In this document: piece after piece, positions 43,540 to 53,402 of the stretch
How positions within the stretch are numbered: position 1 is the stretch's first letter
How the letters are laid out: every line of letters starts with the position of its first letter
Assembly: GCA_025617745.1 (NCBI GenBank)
Contig: CM046871.1
Span: 30,439,094 to 30,503,093 of the forward strand
Reading direction: 5' to 3'
From: Heliocidaris erythrogramma
Lineage: Eukaryota > Echinodermata > Echinoidea > Camarodonta > Echinometridae
DNA length: 64,000 bases
Position numbers and translations under genes: made by a program
The notes under the pieces: model-generated
Database searches by the model: none
Seen by the model: the letters and a program-made list of their open reading frames with translations, nothing else
What the model was told of the DNA's origin: nothing

Positions 43540-44135
43540 TCATCCCTTGATGTGAATACAATGAATCATCTGTTTGTAAATATAACATATATGATGTACT
43601 TTTTTTTCAAAAAGACAATAAAACTGAAACATAATACATAAGGATACAGTTAAAATATTAAGAATGAAATATGTAGAGTGAGAACATAAAAAGGAAAGAG
43701 GAAGGGAGAGGAGAGAGGCATACAAAGATAGAGAAGAGAAATGAGAGCGGGTGAAGAGAGGAGAACAGGAGTCGAATAGGAGTATATGATAGAGAGAGAG
43801 AGAAAGAAAGAGAGGGAGAGAGGGAGAAAGAGAGAGGGAGAGAGAGAGAGAGAGAAAGAAAGAGAGGGAGATAGAGCAGAGAAGGATATGAGATGGAAAA
43901 GAACAGGGGACTAGCGAGGAATAGAACAAAGGTATGGGAAATGGTCTAATAAAGACAGATTAAGAGAGAGGGAGAGAGAAAGAGAGAGAAAAAAGGGAAA
44001 CGGGAAAGAAGAGTGAAGGAAAGGGAAGGCCGCGAATGGTTGAACTAAAAGGATGAAAAAGAGAATGAGATGGAGGAAAAAACAGATTGAAAAGAGAGGA
44101 GAAAGAGAAAATGTTGCATGAAAGAGTGATACCAT
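43540..44135 (+). repeat. Old relative of the array unit, copy 3 (GA-rich part)
   Basis: It begins GATGTGAATACAATGAATCA and ACAATAAAACTGAAACATAA, parallel to 41050-41130. It is followed by GAGAACATAAAAAGGAAAGA and a long GA-rich stretch. No E-like part follows. The complementary-strand Ser/Leu/Phe frame is a repeat translation. Confidence 0.6.
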
Positions 44136-46180
44136 CTATAACATACGATAGACGTTTTTTGGTAATTCATAATTATTTTTGTTCAAAATATATTATTTAT
44201 ATTTCTTTTCCCCAGACAGAACACACATGCTGACGTCACTGCATCCTGTGACTTCACTATGCCTTTGCCACCATCATCAGCCATGCATTTCACGTTAGCA
44301 CCCTACACTGAAGAGCAGTCTTTTCCTCCATATAGTAGACGATGCCCCCTTCTCCAGGCCTATTATAATAGTCACGTGCACCATAGAATGTGAACGACCC
44401 CGAGACCAGAAATCGTCTGAATTAAAGTTAAAAATTTTGTCTTTAATAATCTATTGAACAATTTAACATCACATTAGTATGTTATATAATGTATAATTTC
44501 ATTACCTTATTATCATCATTAATTTCGTAATTTTAAGATTATCAAGGTGATCGTATTTTAATGTAATGAAAAGATAACTCACTCTGTGACAAGGCAATTT
44601 TTCACGCAGAAAAGGGGAAAATTTTCCATACAAGAAATAATGTGCTCTTTACGCTATTGTTGGATTAAAGTCCTTTATGCATGGCTTGCAAAGAATCGCG
44701 TTACGCAGCAAGGAGCTACTTTGTGTACAGTTTACAACAAAAATAACAAGAAAAAAATAAAAAAGAAAGAAATACTATACTGCATGGTTAAACAATAATT
44801 GTGATTTATTAAAATTCAAATAGATAAGGTAGATAGGTAAGGTAGATAATAAGATAGATAAGATAGATAATAATAATGTAACGGCGATTGTGCAGCATTT
44901 TCAATATGTTATCATATTATATAAATTTATTTCGGAATGTTTGTGGTAAGGTGTATTTCTATACAATATACTCCAGTAGGAGCAGGTCATAAAATGGGAG
45001 AGAGCGGAGCTTGTTAGACAATTTCCCCCTGTGTTTAATCACCCCTTCCCTCAAATTTCATCACTTTCTATCATCATTGTCGTCATTTGTGTACACATTT
45101 CATTTCAAGAACATTACCCCCGAGCGAATACGTTCAGGTCGGAAAGGAAGGAAAATTATCCATAAGGCGCATTTTTTCTCGACATTCACCTTTTCTATAA
45201 TCCAAGATTTTCAAGAAAGTACATGTACATGTACTTCATCAGAAAATAATAACTTTAGGGATATAGATTGGAAAAATTACTCAGAATACCTTTGCAGGTT
45301 AACGTTATCTCAAATTGAGGTTGGTACGATTCTATAACTTTTTGTTGATCAGTGTTCTGCCTATTATTTGTAAAATATGATTTATGTAATTGTAATTTCT
45401 CGTTAAAAGCAAGCAATTCTATTCTAAAAATGGCTTCCCTGTAACCGGTTAACTGCGTCCTTATGATGTATTAGAGAAGAATTTATTCCAAAACTAGAAA
45501 TAAATTTTCCCCCTGAATAGTGACCCCCTTTCCGTGTTATGAATAGTGGAACTTCAGGTATAGGAACTTACGCGTTATAAATAGCGGTCATTATGACTAG
45601 AGAGGTTGCCCCAATTCAATTGGATGTACATTTGAACCAATGTGATTGTACGAAACGCACACGTAGAATTGTCAAGAATTAATCTTTGAACGTTTATCTT
45701 CAAAATTCTCTATTCATTTGTATTTCCCATTTTGCTACAAATGTATAATTGGCCTGTTCAATAAGTTTTTTAATAAGTAATGTAAAGTATGTGTTTACCT
45801 AAACTTCTTTAATATAATGTTATTTAATTATATTTGTATGTATACTGTATATATTCAGAGCATTTGTAAGTACTTTTCAATAGACTCCTCCACTTCTGTT
45901 TGCTATGCCTAATTTTACCGAAATTATGATAGTGCAACTGTTCATTATGTGTAATTATCTTCTTTCCCCCCTTTCCTTGTATGTAAACACTTCTTAATGC
46001 AATTTTGTTTGATATTAAGTGATATCAATTTGTGTATGTATGTTCGTTTGCTTATAGACATTTGTGGTAAAACAAACAAAAAAAACCCCCTTGAAATCTT
46101 GAAGTTATATCAGCAGCAATACTTTGCTAGAGTCATTAATATGATCATGCATGTCCTTCATACATTTACCCCCAGTTACA
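44136..46180. other. Non-coding AT-rich sequence
   Basis: No gene, RNA or clear repeat is seen. A short GATA-like stretch lies at 44818-44875 and a short ACATGTACATGTACT palindrome near 45220. Longest frames are about 70-110 codons with no recognisable content. Confidence 0.5.
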
Positions 46181-46187
46181 CCAAGAA

Positions 46188-46524
46188 GACCGACAACAGA
46201 CCGACAGCAGACCGACAACAGACCGGCAACAGACCGAAAACAGACCGACAACAGACCGACAACAGATCGACAACAGACCGACAGCAGACCGACAACAGAC
46301 CGATAACAGACCGACAACAGACCGACAACAGACCGACAACAGATCGACAACAGACCGACAGCAGACCGACAACAGATCGACAACAGACCGACAACAGATC
46401 GGCAACAGACCAACAGCAGACCGACAACAGACCGATAACAGACCGACAACAGACCGACAACAGACCGACAACAGACCGACAGCAGACCGACATCAGACCG
46501 ACAACAGACCGACAACAGACCGAA
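46188..46524. repeat. 11-bp minisatellite, about 30 units
   Basis: The unit is ACCGACAACAG with variants ACAGCAG, GATCG, GGCAAC and GATAAC. Because 11 is not a multiple of 3 and the unit has no stop, several frames on both strands stay open (Thr-Asp-Arg-Gln-Gln on plus, Cys-Cys-Arg-Ser-Val on minus). These frames are consequences of the repeat. The variants are shuffled, which suggests turnover by unequal exchange. Confidence 0.9.
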
Positions 46525-46686
46525 CAAACAACTTCATTGCTAGGAATTGGCAAGATTCGGTCGGTTTGGAACCGGGATGGAGTCGGTTTGGAGGTATGAC
46601 TCACGTATTAGAACCTGACTAATGAATGGATAAGCTGAAATTATACATGAAATCTGACTCCCCAAATGGTGATCTGTAGCTATTAA

Positions 46687-46758
46687 CCCGATGACTACTG
46701 AATTCTCTAATTCCCATAGGCTTCATACAGAGACAACCCGGTTCCCGTAGGCAATGGG
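46687..46758. mobile_element. 72-bp MITE with TTAA/CCC ends
   Basis: TTAA lies at 46683-46686 and 46759-46762. The left end is CCCGATGACTACTG. The right end on the other strand is CCCATTGCCTACGG. A left half of the same element (TTAACCCATTGACTACTGAA) occurs at 58824. Confidence 0.6.
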
Positions 46759-47164
46759 TTAAGGCCTTTTCATTCATTGTATATATTCGGACCTCATATT
46801 TTGCTTTGCCATTTTATTTTTGTCTCATGTACATTTTTGTCTCATGTACGTTTAACAGTTAGTGTTGAAACTTTACGGTACTAAAGTTTTCTGTTGTTTT
46901 TTAATTGTTTTTTTTAAGAAAAAAATATTTTGTAACGGCATGTCCTAAGTGCTTTTGGGACCACGCTCCTTCTTAGTATTTTTACCATGTATGAATTATA
47001 ACGAACAGTATTACTTATATCATTTCCAATAAAGGGAAAATAAGCTTCTTCAACAGAAAATGACTGGAGTACTAAGTGTATTATTTTGTTGTTAGACTTG
47101 ATATCAGTGTCTTAGCATTGAGTGTGTTTGCATTTCCAAGGACATGCCAAGCTGTAACCACCCA

Positions 47165-47168
47165 TAGC

Positions 47169-47205
<37 letters not shown>

Positions 47206-47800
47206 GATCTATCTTTCTCCCTCTCCGTCTGCACTTTTCTCTCAGCTTATTCTCGCCTCTCTTTCCTGTTGAGAGTAAGAACGCAGTGTAAATGACAATA
47301 TTGTGACATTGAATTGTATCTTTTAAAAGTCTACCCCCATAGCCCCCTTTCTCTATCTCTCTCTCTCTTTCACTTTCTTTCTATCTCTGTCTTTATCTAT
47401 CTATCTATCTATCTATATCTCCCTTTTTCTCTCTCCCCCTTTCTCTCCTGTTCCATCCTTTTAATTTCAACTCCTGCATAGAGGCCTATGAATTAATTTC
47501 GTAATTTGTCCAACCATGGAGTGTTCAAAACATTAATATGATTTGATTTGATTTTATTGATTTTTTTTTATTTTATAAACATATCAATCCAGAAATTATC
47601 TATAGGGTAATTTCTATAAAGGCTTCAACAGATCAATCACGCCACTTATTTTTTCTACCCCCTTCTCCCTCTCTCTCTCCCTTTCTCTCTCGCCCTTTCT
47701 CTCTCGCTCTCTTATTTTCTCTCTCGCCCCCTCTCTCTCTCTCTCAATCCCCCCCTCTCTCTCTCTCTCTCTCCTCCCCTCTTTTCTTTCTTATGATGTC
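47165..47800. repeat. CT-rich simple-repeat cluster
   Basis: Three blocks are seen: 47169-47280, 47340-47460 (with a TCTA run) and 47650-47790. They are separated by AT-rich sequence containing a TGATTTGATTTGATTTTATT run at about 47540. The blocks look like inverted relatives of the GA-rich modules. No gene is seen. Confidence 0.7.
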
Positions 47801-48104
47801 ACTCCCTCTCCTTATCTTCCCTATTGCCCTTGCACAAACATGAAAGCATATTTTCATACATCATTTTCTTAGCCATGATCATTTCAACTTTTCACCATTT
47901 CAATGATTTGAAAAATAGCACTTGACAATTGTCAAGTATTTGAAGTTTGAAGAGCCAGGACTTCATGTACTTATTCAAGAATTGTCTATTCATATACATA
48001 CATGTAATACCCGTTGAATCATTAAATACTGTTATAAACGTGGCCCTCTGGACGGAGGGCTGGTGCTGCAGCCTCGGTCAGTTGCAAGGGATATTAAAAT
48101 AATT

Positions 48105-48270
48105 ATGAGTTATTTCTTTTTTTATTTATTTATTATGTGTTCTTTATACAGGGTGGTCTCTTCAGTACATAAAAACTGCTTTGCAAGAGAGCCCTGTATT
48201 ACATAAAACAGTTAAAATACAATGTAGTACAATTCCAGAATAATAAAATATTACAACTAACAGAACAATA
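48105..48270 (-). mobile_element. LINE 3' end remnant
   Basis: On the minus strand: ACAGGGCTCTCTTGCAAAGC, TTATGTACTGAAGAGACCAC, CCTGTATAAAGAACACATAA, then (AAAT)n. This phrase order with a short AAAT-repeat tail is common at CR1/L2-like 3' ends. No RT coding part remains. Confidence 0.55.
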
Positions 48271-48279
48271 CAATTAAGA

Positions 48280-49360
48280 TAAAATTGGAACACAGCTCAA
48301 ATATACATTTATTATAACCAAAGATCAAAGTGAAAATATGAGTTATGACTTTATTCTTTAAAAATAATGAGAACGGTAGAAAAAAGGGGGAAAAAGAGTC
48401 CAATATTTACCAGGAACAGAGCAGAAAGTAAAGTTGTTAACAACCTTGTAAGATAATTATAAGGACATTGTCTGTGAGATACTTCTTTAAAAGGGGTCAA
48501 CAATCTTTAGATTATTTTAATTTCACAGAACAATTCATTTGGTAATAATAACGAACACCATCCACCTCGCTAACCTGTTCCATTACCATCTCCTTTCACT
48601 TGCTGATTGAACAAACAAAAGAAGTCGTAGAAAGTGTATTTATTCCCCATTCCCCATATCACGAGTGCCACCTTCCTCTTTGAATAAATGAACAAAAGAA
48701 GGTAAGCTGTAGAATAAAGATCTGAAGATGTGTGACTGACCGCAGTGGTATTGTACCTTTTACAGTAGCGTAGTTGCATAACAATACAAATCTAAACGTG
48801 TACACGTATTCAGTAATGCTGCATAGGGTTGTTACAGTCTTGACCAGCGGGTTGGGTGTGTTGGTCTATAGTGATCTCTAATTCCGAAAATGCCACTTCT
48901 TTTAAAACTCATCCGCATCGCCTGCAATCAGTTCTTACGAATCGTGGAAACCAGTGCCCTTTTCAGCATGTGTCATGGAGTTGACTACTCATAGACGTCT
49001 AGACCAAAGCTATACCAAACACAAATCTACAACGTAGAGTTACAGGATCTTCAATCAAGGCAACAGAACTTTCATACCGACACGATCTAAAAGTATAGTA
49101 TTTTGTGGTTTTGTACCATACTCTCGAGAAAATGTAAGGGAAGCAGATTTACTTTTCAAGATTTTTGAAAGCGGTAATAATCACGTAAGTACGTAACTGT
49201 CAGATTAAGTGACAAGTCTGTCAATAAATATCTGTGAATAACCTCGTACATGCATGTGTGAATGGTGAGAAGTGTTATCATGGTAAACATAAGGAAACTG
49301 TATTTTCATGATATTTCGATAGTGAGAACGCTAACTCATAATTTAGAAGATAGAGATTAT
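48280..49360. other. No recognisable feature
   Basis: AT-rich sequence without convincing frames. A tandem-looking pair of phrases (ACAAAAGAAG with GAATAA, near 48612 and 48690) suggests a small old duplication. The rest appears unique. Confidence 0.4.
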
Positions 49361-49975
49361 TCTTTTCGTTCTTCTTTTCGTTCTTTTTCTTCTTCTCCTT
49401 CATCTCCCTCTTCATCTGCTTTTCCTTCTCCATCTTCCTCTTCATTGTGATCATCATCTTCTTCTGCTCCCCCTCCTCCTCCTCCTCCTTCTTTTTTTTC
49501 TTCTTTTTCTTTTATTTTCTTCTTCATCTCCTTCATCATTATCTTATTCTTTTCTTCTTCATCTTCTTCTGCTCCTTCTTTTCCTTCTTCTTTTTCTTCT
49601 TCCTGTTTCTTTTCCTTTGTTCTATCTCATTCTTCATCTTCTTCTCCTCCTCCTCCTCCTCCTCTTCTTCTTCTTCTTCTTCTTCTTCTTCTTCTTCTCC
49701 TTCTCCTCCTCTTCCTCTTCCTCTTTTTCTTCCTCTTCCTCTTTTTCTTCCTCTTCCTCCTCCTCTTCCTCTTCCTCTTCCTCCTCTTCCTCCTCTTCCT
49801 CCTTCTTCTTCTTCCTTCTTCTTCTTCTTCCTTCTTCCTTCTTCTTCTTCTCCTCCTCTTCCTCTTTTTCTTCCTCTTTTTCTTCCTCTTCCTCCTTCTT
49901 CTTCTTCTTCTTCTTCTTCTTCTTCTTCTTCTTCTTCTTCTTCTTCTTCTTCTTCTTCTTCTTCTTCTTCATTTA
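49361..49975. repeat. 600-bp CTT/CCT polypyrimidine tract
   Basis: It is almost pure pyrimidine on the plus strand, ending in about 28 uninterrupted TTC units (49890-49970). Such mirror-like purine/pyrimidine tracts can form triplex (H-DNA). Ser/Phe frames on plus and Glu/Lys frames on minus are repeat translations. Confidence 0.9.
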
Positions 49976-50596
49976 TTTATTCTATCTATTTCTGATATTT
50001 AGACAGGGTGACTCATTATCACCAATAGTGATGGTCTTCCATGAGGCCCTGATAGCAATAATAAGTAACAATAATAGTCAACAAAATCATGAAAATAAAC
50101 TCATAACAAAAAATGAATAAAAACGTACGTAATATATACAAAGTATTTGGTATCCTCGTAATTAACGTTCTGTTTTTACGAAAATGTCGTTGCACATTTC
50201 TAGCATCTTAATAAATCATATGTATAGACGGTAATTATTTTCTAAAATCTTCGTTTCCTCCTCCTACTCCTACTCCTACTGGGTCAATTTGTTGATAGTG
50301 ACATAATTATTTAGAAGGTAATAACACAAACTATCCGAATCTGCCATCATTTTCCATGCCCCCAAAACATGAAAATTCAGTGACTTCTTAATTTCTGCTT
50401 GAATTTTACCTTGAAGGTCACATATATTCTGGAGATGAAATTTGGTGAGTTTATAATTATGCCAACATATTTTCTACATCATACACAAATTTGGAGATTA
50501 TAATATTCTTTTGCCTTTCAGCTTCTTTTAAAGTTCGCACAAAATCTGACTTTTGCCGTTTGAGTAATTTAGTCTCAAAGATTTGTCAATATCAGT

Positions 50597-50835
50597 AATA
50601 GACCTGTTTACTAAGTTATTCAAATTTATGGATGTTTCTTTCCTGGGGACCTAGTAACGAGATATTCCATTAACCTGTTATTAATGAATGAACTCCAAAT
50701 ACTTGGAATCCAGTTTGCATACATTACTTGTTGCTATGTCTGACAAGCCTCTGGCAAGCTTTCAGGTTGTCAAGAATAACCTTTGTGTTTCAAAAGTATG
50801 CATCAAATATGAATAACTTAGTAAACAGGTCTATT
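50597..50835. mobile_element. 239-bp MITE with long inverted ends, member 1
   Basis: The left end is AATAGACCTGTTTACTAAGT, then TATTCAAATTT. The right end on the other strand is the same, with TATTCATATTT. Inside: TTGGAATCCAGTTTGCATAC, TTGTTGCTATGTC and CTTTCAGGTTGTCAAGAATA. The second family member is at 51544. Confidence 0.7.
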
Positions 50836-51064
50836 GATTCAGAACGATCAGTGATTGATCAGGACAATCAGTAATTGATTCAGGACATAACGATACTCAT
50901 TGTATATCGCACATGTCATTCTGCAAATGCCTTTTCTGCCCAGTGTCATTAATCATTCATGATGACGTTGCCTGAACAAGATGTTGTGGAATGACAGATG
51001 TGATGCACAATGGGTATTATACTATTATATACTGTTGGATAAAGGGAATTTTTTTTAAATGGCT

Positions 51065-51211
51065 AGGTCTGTGGCCTCGTAGTTTCCCAGGGGTGTACTT
51101 GTCCGAGGGTAATTTTGCGGGGGTCGTTGTCCGTAGGGTAATTGACCTTAAGATGGTTGTCCACGGGTAGTTTCCAGGGGGTGATAATCCGGGGTAATAT
51201 GTTCCCGATGG
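51065..51211 (-). mobile_element. Isolated fragment of foldback-type subrepeats
   Basis: Subrepeats of the form GGGTAATT.TCC or GGGTAGTT (for example at 51107, 51137, 51164 and 51188) resemble the outer right arm of the foldback elements of the 5-33-kb array, but are diverged. It shows that the family exists outside that array. Confidence 0.45.
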
Positions 51212-51543
51212 TACATGATTTTAATATGTTTATCCAAACGTACATGTCTTTCGCCATGTAATGATTGAATATGAAGTATTCATTCACCATTTTAAATAAT
51301 CATCAAAAACACGCATGCCCAAACATAAGTTAAATTAATCCATGCTTTGGTAATTTGATTATATCAGTTGGTAACAAAATTAGGAAAAACTAAGTTATTT
51401 ACAAACAATGTAAGGGTGTAGGAGAAACAATCCCCCCCCCCCCCCCAAAAAAAAAAAAAAAAAAAAAAAACATAAAAGCAGCTTTAAAGATAATGTAGAG
51501 TTCTGGTCATGCAATTATATTGTGAAAGAAACTGTCTCAAAGG

Positions 51544-51772
51544 AATAGACCGCTTCTGTAATGTATACAAATTTATGCACATAATCGCTGAGCACCTAGT
51601 GACGAGCTATTCCATTAACCTATTTTGTTTTTTTTATAAATGAGCCTCAATGCTTGGAATCCAGTTTGTATACATTATTTGTTGCTATGTCCGGCAAGCT
51701 TTCAGGTTGTCAAGAACAACCTTTGTTTGAAAGGTATGTATAAAATTTGTATACATTACGAAGCGGTCTATT
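51544..51772. mobile_element. 229-bp MITE with long inverted ends, member 2
   Basis: Ends are AATAGACCGCTTC(T)GTAA then TGTATACAAATTT on both strands. The internal phrases are those of member 1 (GGAATCCAGTTTGTATACAT, GCAAGCTTTCAGGTTGTCAA). The tips differ from member 1 (CGCTTC against TGTTTA), and both ends changed together. Confidence 0.7.
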
Positions 51773-51802
51773 GGGAAAGGTTGACCATGCCTACATAAGA
51801 AT

Positions 51803-52029
51803 TAGTAAACGAAGAAGCTTGACTGGGGAGGAATTTTTAATTTGTAAACAAATCTTTCGGCATATTACTCCCAGTGTTAAAGATCGTATGCTCGATCTGT
51901 AATGAAAAACACAAGTCAGAAAAAAAATTTGTTCTTGACAACCAAAAAAATTTAACACTGCGAGTAATATGCCGAAAGATTTGTTTACAAATTAAAAATT
52001 CCTCCCCAGTCAAGCTTCTTCGTTTACTA
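51803..52029. repeat. 79-bp inverted repeat with 69-bp loop
   Basis: The arms 51803-51881 and 51951-52029 are complementary at 78 of 79 positions. The arm contains AAGCTTGACTGGGGAGGAAT and ATCTTTCGGCATATTACTC. The near-identity shows the inversion is young. The left arm plus part of the loop equals the tail of the tRNA-headed SINE at 52121-52276, inverted. Confidence 0.9.
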
Positions 52030-52120
52030 ACCATTGTCCACGGCGGACCGTTTGAATATTAATGAGTCAGAAAGAAGAGGATCTTGGGTATTTGTTTCTA
52101 GTTCGTCGTGACTTGGCCGT

Positions 52121-52276
52121 GAACCAGAATAGCCTGGTGGTTAAGTCGCTGCCCGGCAAGCAGTAGATGACAGGTTCGAATCCCGCTGGTTCCAATTTTT
52201 TCTGACTTGTGTTTTTCATTACAGATCGAGCATACGATCTTTAACACTGGGAGTAATATGCCGAAAGATTTGTTTA
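52121..52276 (+). mobile_element. tRNA-headed SINE
   Basis: 52121-52193 looks like a tRNA. GAACCAG pairs with CTGGTTC as a 7-bp acceptor stem. CTGC/GCAG frames a 7-nt anticodon-like loop CCGGCAA. GGTTCGAATCC at 52173-52183 is a perfect pol III B box. The T stem is imperfect, so it is a tRNA-derived head and not a working tRNA. The tail 52195-52276 (TTTTTTCTGACTTGTGTTTT, then ATCGAGCATACGATC and AATATGCCGAAAGATTTG) equals, inverted, 51842-51923 for about 82 bp. Confidence 0.65.
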
Positions 52277-52279
52277 CAT

Positions 52280-53402
52280 AAGAATTGTTTTAATTTAGAC
52301 TGTTGTTTTGGAATCATCGAAACAGATAAGATATTGACCCAATCTTGCTGAAAAGCACATGTAATGCACACAGAAATGGGTATATGGGACAATACACACA
52401 AGTGGCATAAATTTTCTGCCCGAACATTTCAGTTATTTCTAGTCCGCATTTCGAATGGAAGAGCATTTGAAGAGCAATCCTTTTCAGGGGATGTTTCTAC
52501 TATGGTAATCTTCCAAATTGACATAAAATTAGTGAGAAAGCTCACACATTATTTTTCACCTTTCCCAGAACTCAAGATTCCCTTTAAGGTCCGATCATAC
52601 GCACACCATACCTTCATACCACAGAGAATTGCCTCCCATAGAGAGTGTGTAATCTCCAGCACATGTGTTTTGAAGGAGCAAGATCGCCAGGCAAAAATAG
52701 CCTGAAAATTTTCACTTGATCAAGGTGGTAAGAATTCTACTGAAGAAATTAGATCTAGCGTAAAATCAGCTTTTCTATCATCCTCATCAGAAGTGTAGGA
52801 AGGAAGTGTTTTCTCAAAATTTAACTTATTGTATTCTGGTGTTTCACTTCTTCAACTAAGAGGTCGCGACCGCCGACGAAATTGACACAGCCCCACATAT
52901 TGTTGGTTCCACGAGTGGTTCATACGTTGCCCTCTCAACATGTTCAATGCCCTTAATTCCACCAAGGAGTTATCACAGACTCCTTGATTCCACCATGCCT
53001 ACTTGATTCCACCATGCCAACTTGCTGATACTACTACTACCCAGGGGCGTCGATCCGTTTATCGGATGGGGGGGGGGGGGGGGGGGGGGGGGGGCAAGAC
53101 AGCCTAATAGTACCCTTCACGATTTTCTTAACGCCTCGTAATCATGTTGTTGCCTTTGTTATACTTTCGTTTTCACATTTTTTTTTTTTTTTTTTTTTCC
53201 ACTCTATTTAGCTTTTCGTTTTACTCTGTTTTAGTCACTATGGATCTTTCCTTTTTTGAAGTTTTATATGTGTTTTTGTTACCTTTTAATCATTGTAGTT
53301 TATTAATCTCCCATACATGTGCTTATATGTTTACTGACAATCTTCTTGACATGTATTCCCAACAGTTAGACTTCACATTATATTTTGTGATTCTAATCCA
53401 AA
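52280..53402. other. Non-coding; possible LINE 5' region
   Basis: No gene is seen. A short tandem phrase CTTGATTCCACCATGCC lies at 52982-53018. A GGGGCGTCGATCCG phrase is followed by about 28 G at 53070-53096, and a T-run at 53178-53199. No ORF1-like frame is found upstream of the LINE ORF, so the LINE is either 5'-truncated or lacks ORF1. Confidence 0.4.

Noticed and set aside
46188-46524. CRISPR array
   Set aside because: The repeat is contiguous with an 11-bp unit and no spacers, in a eukaryotic genome.
45997-46604. 200-codon Thr-Asp-Arg-Gln repeat protein and Cys-Arg-Ser-Val frames
   Set aside because: An 11-bp repeat without stops opens several frames on both strands. Flanking residues show no domain.
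47836-48060. Possible short hairpin RNA around CACTTGACAATTGTCAAGTA
   Set aside because: A short AT-rich palindrome with no repeated context or conserved flank. It could be chance.
49357-50120. Poly-Ser/Phe and poly-Glu/Lys frames of up to 182 codons
   Set aside because: Explained fully by the CTT/CCT tract. Open in several frames on both strands.
52121-52193. Functional tRNA gene
   Set aside because: The acceptor and anticodon stems pair but the T stem has mismatches, position 33 is not T, and it is joined to a repeated tail. A SINE head is more likely.
53071-53096. Long G, C, A or T runs as functional elements (also 1987-2008, 6243-6265, 26230-26275, 51434-51470)
   Set aside because: Their length and exact borders are unreliable in assemblies, and no consistent partner element was seen.
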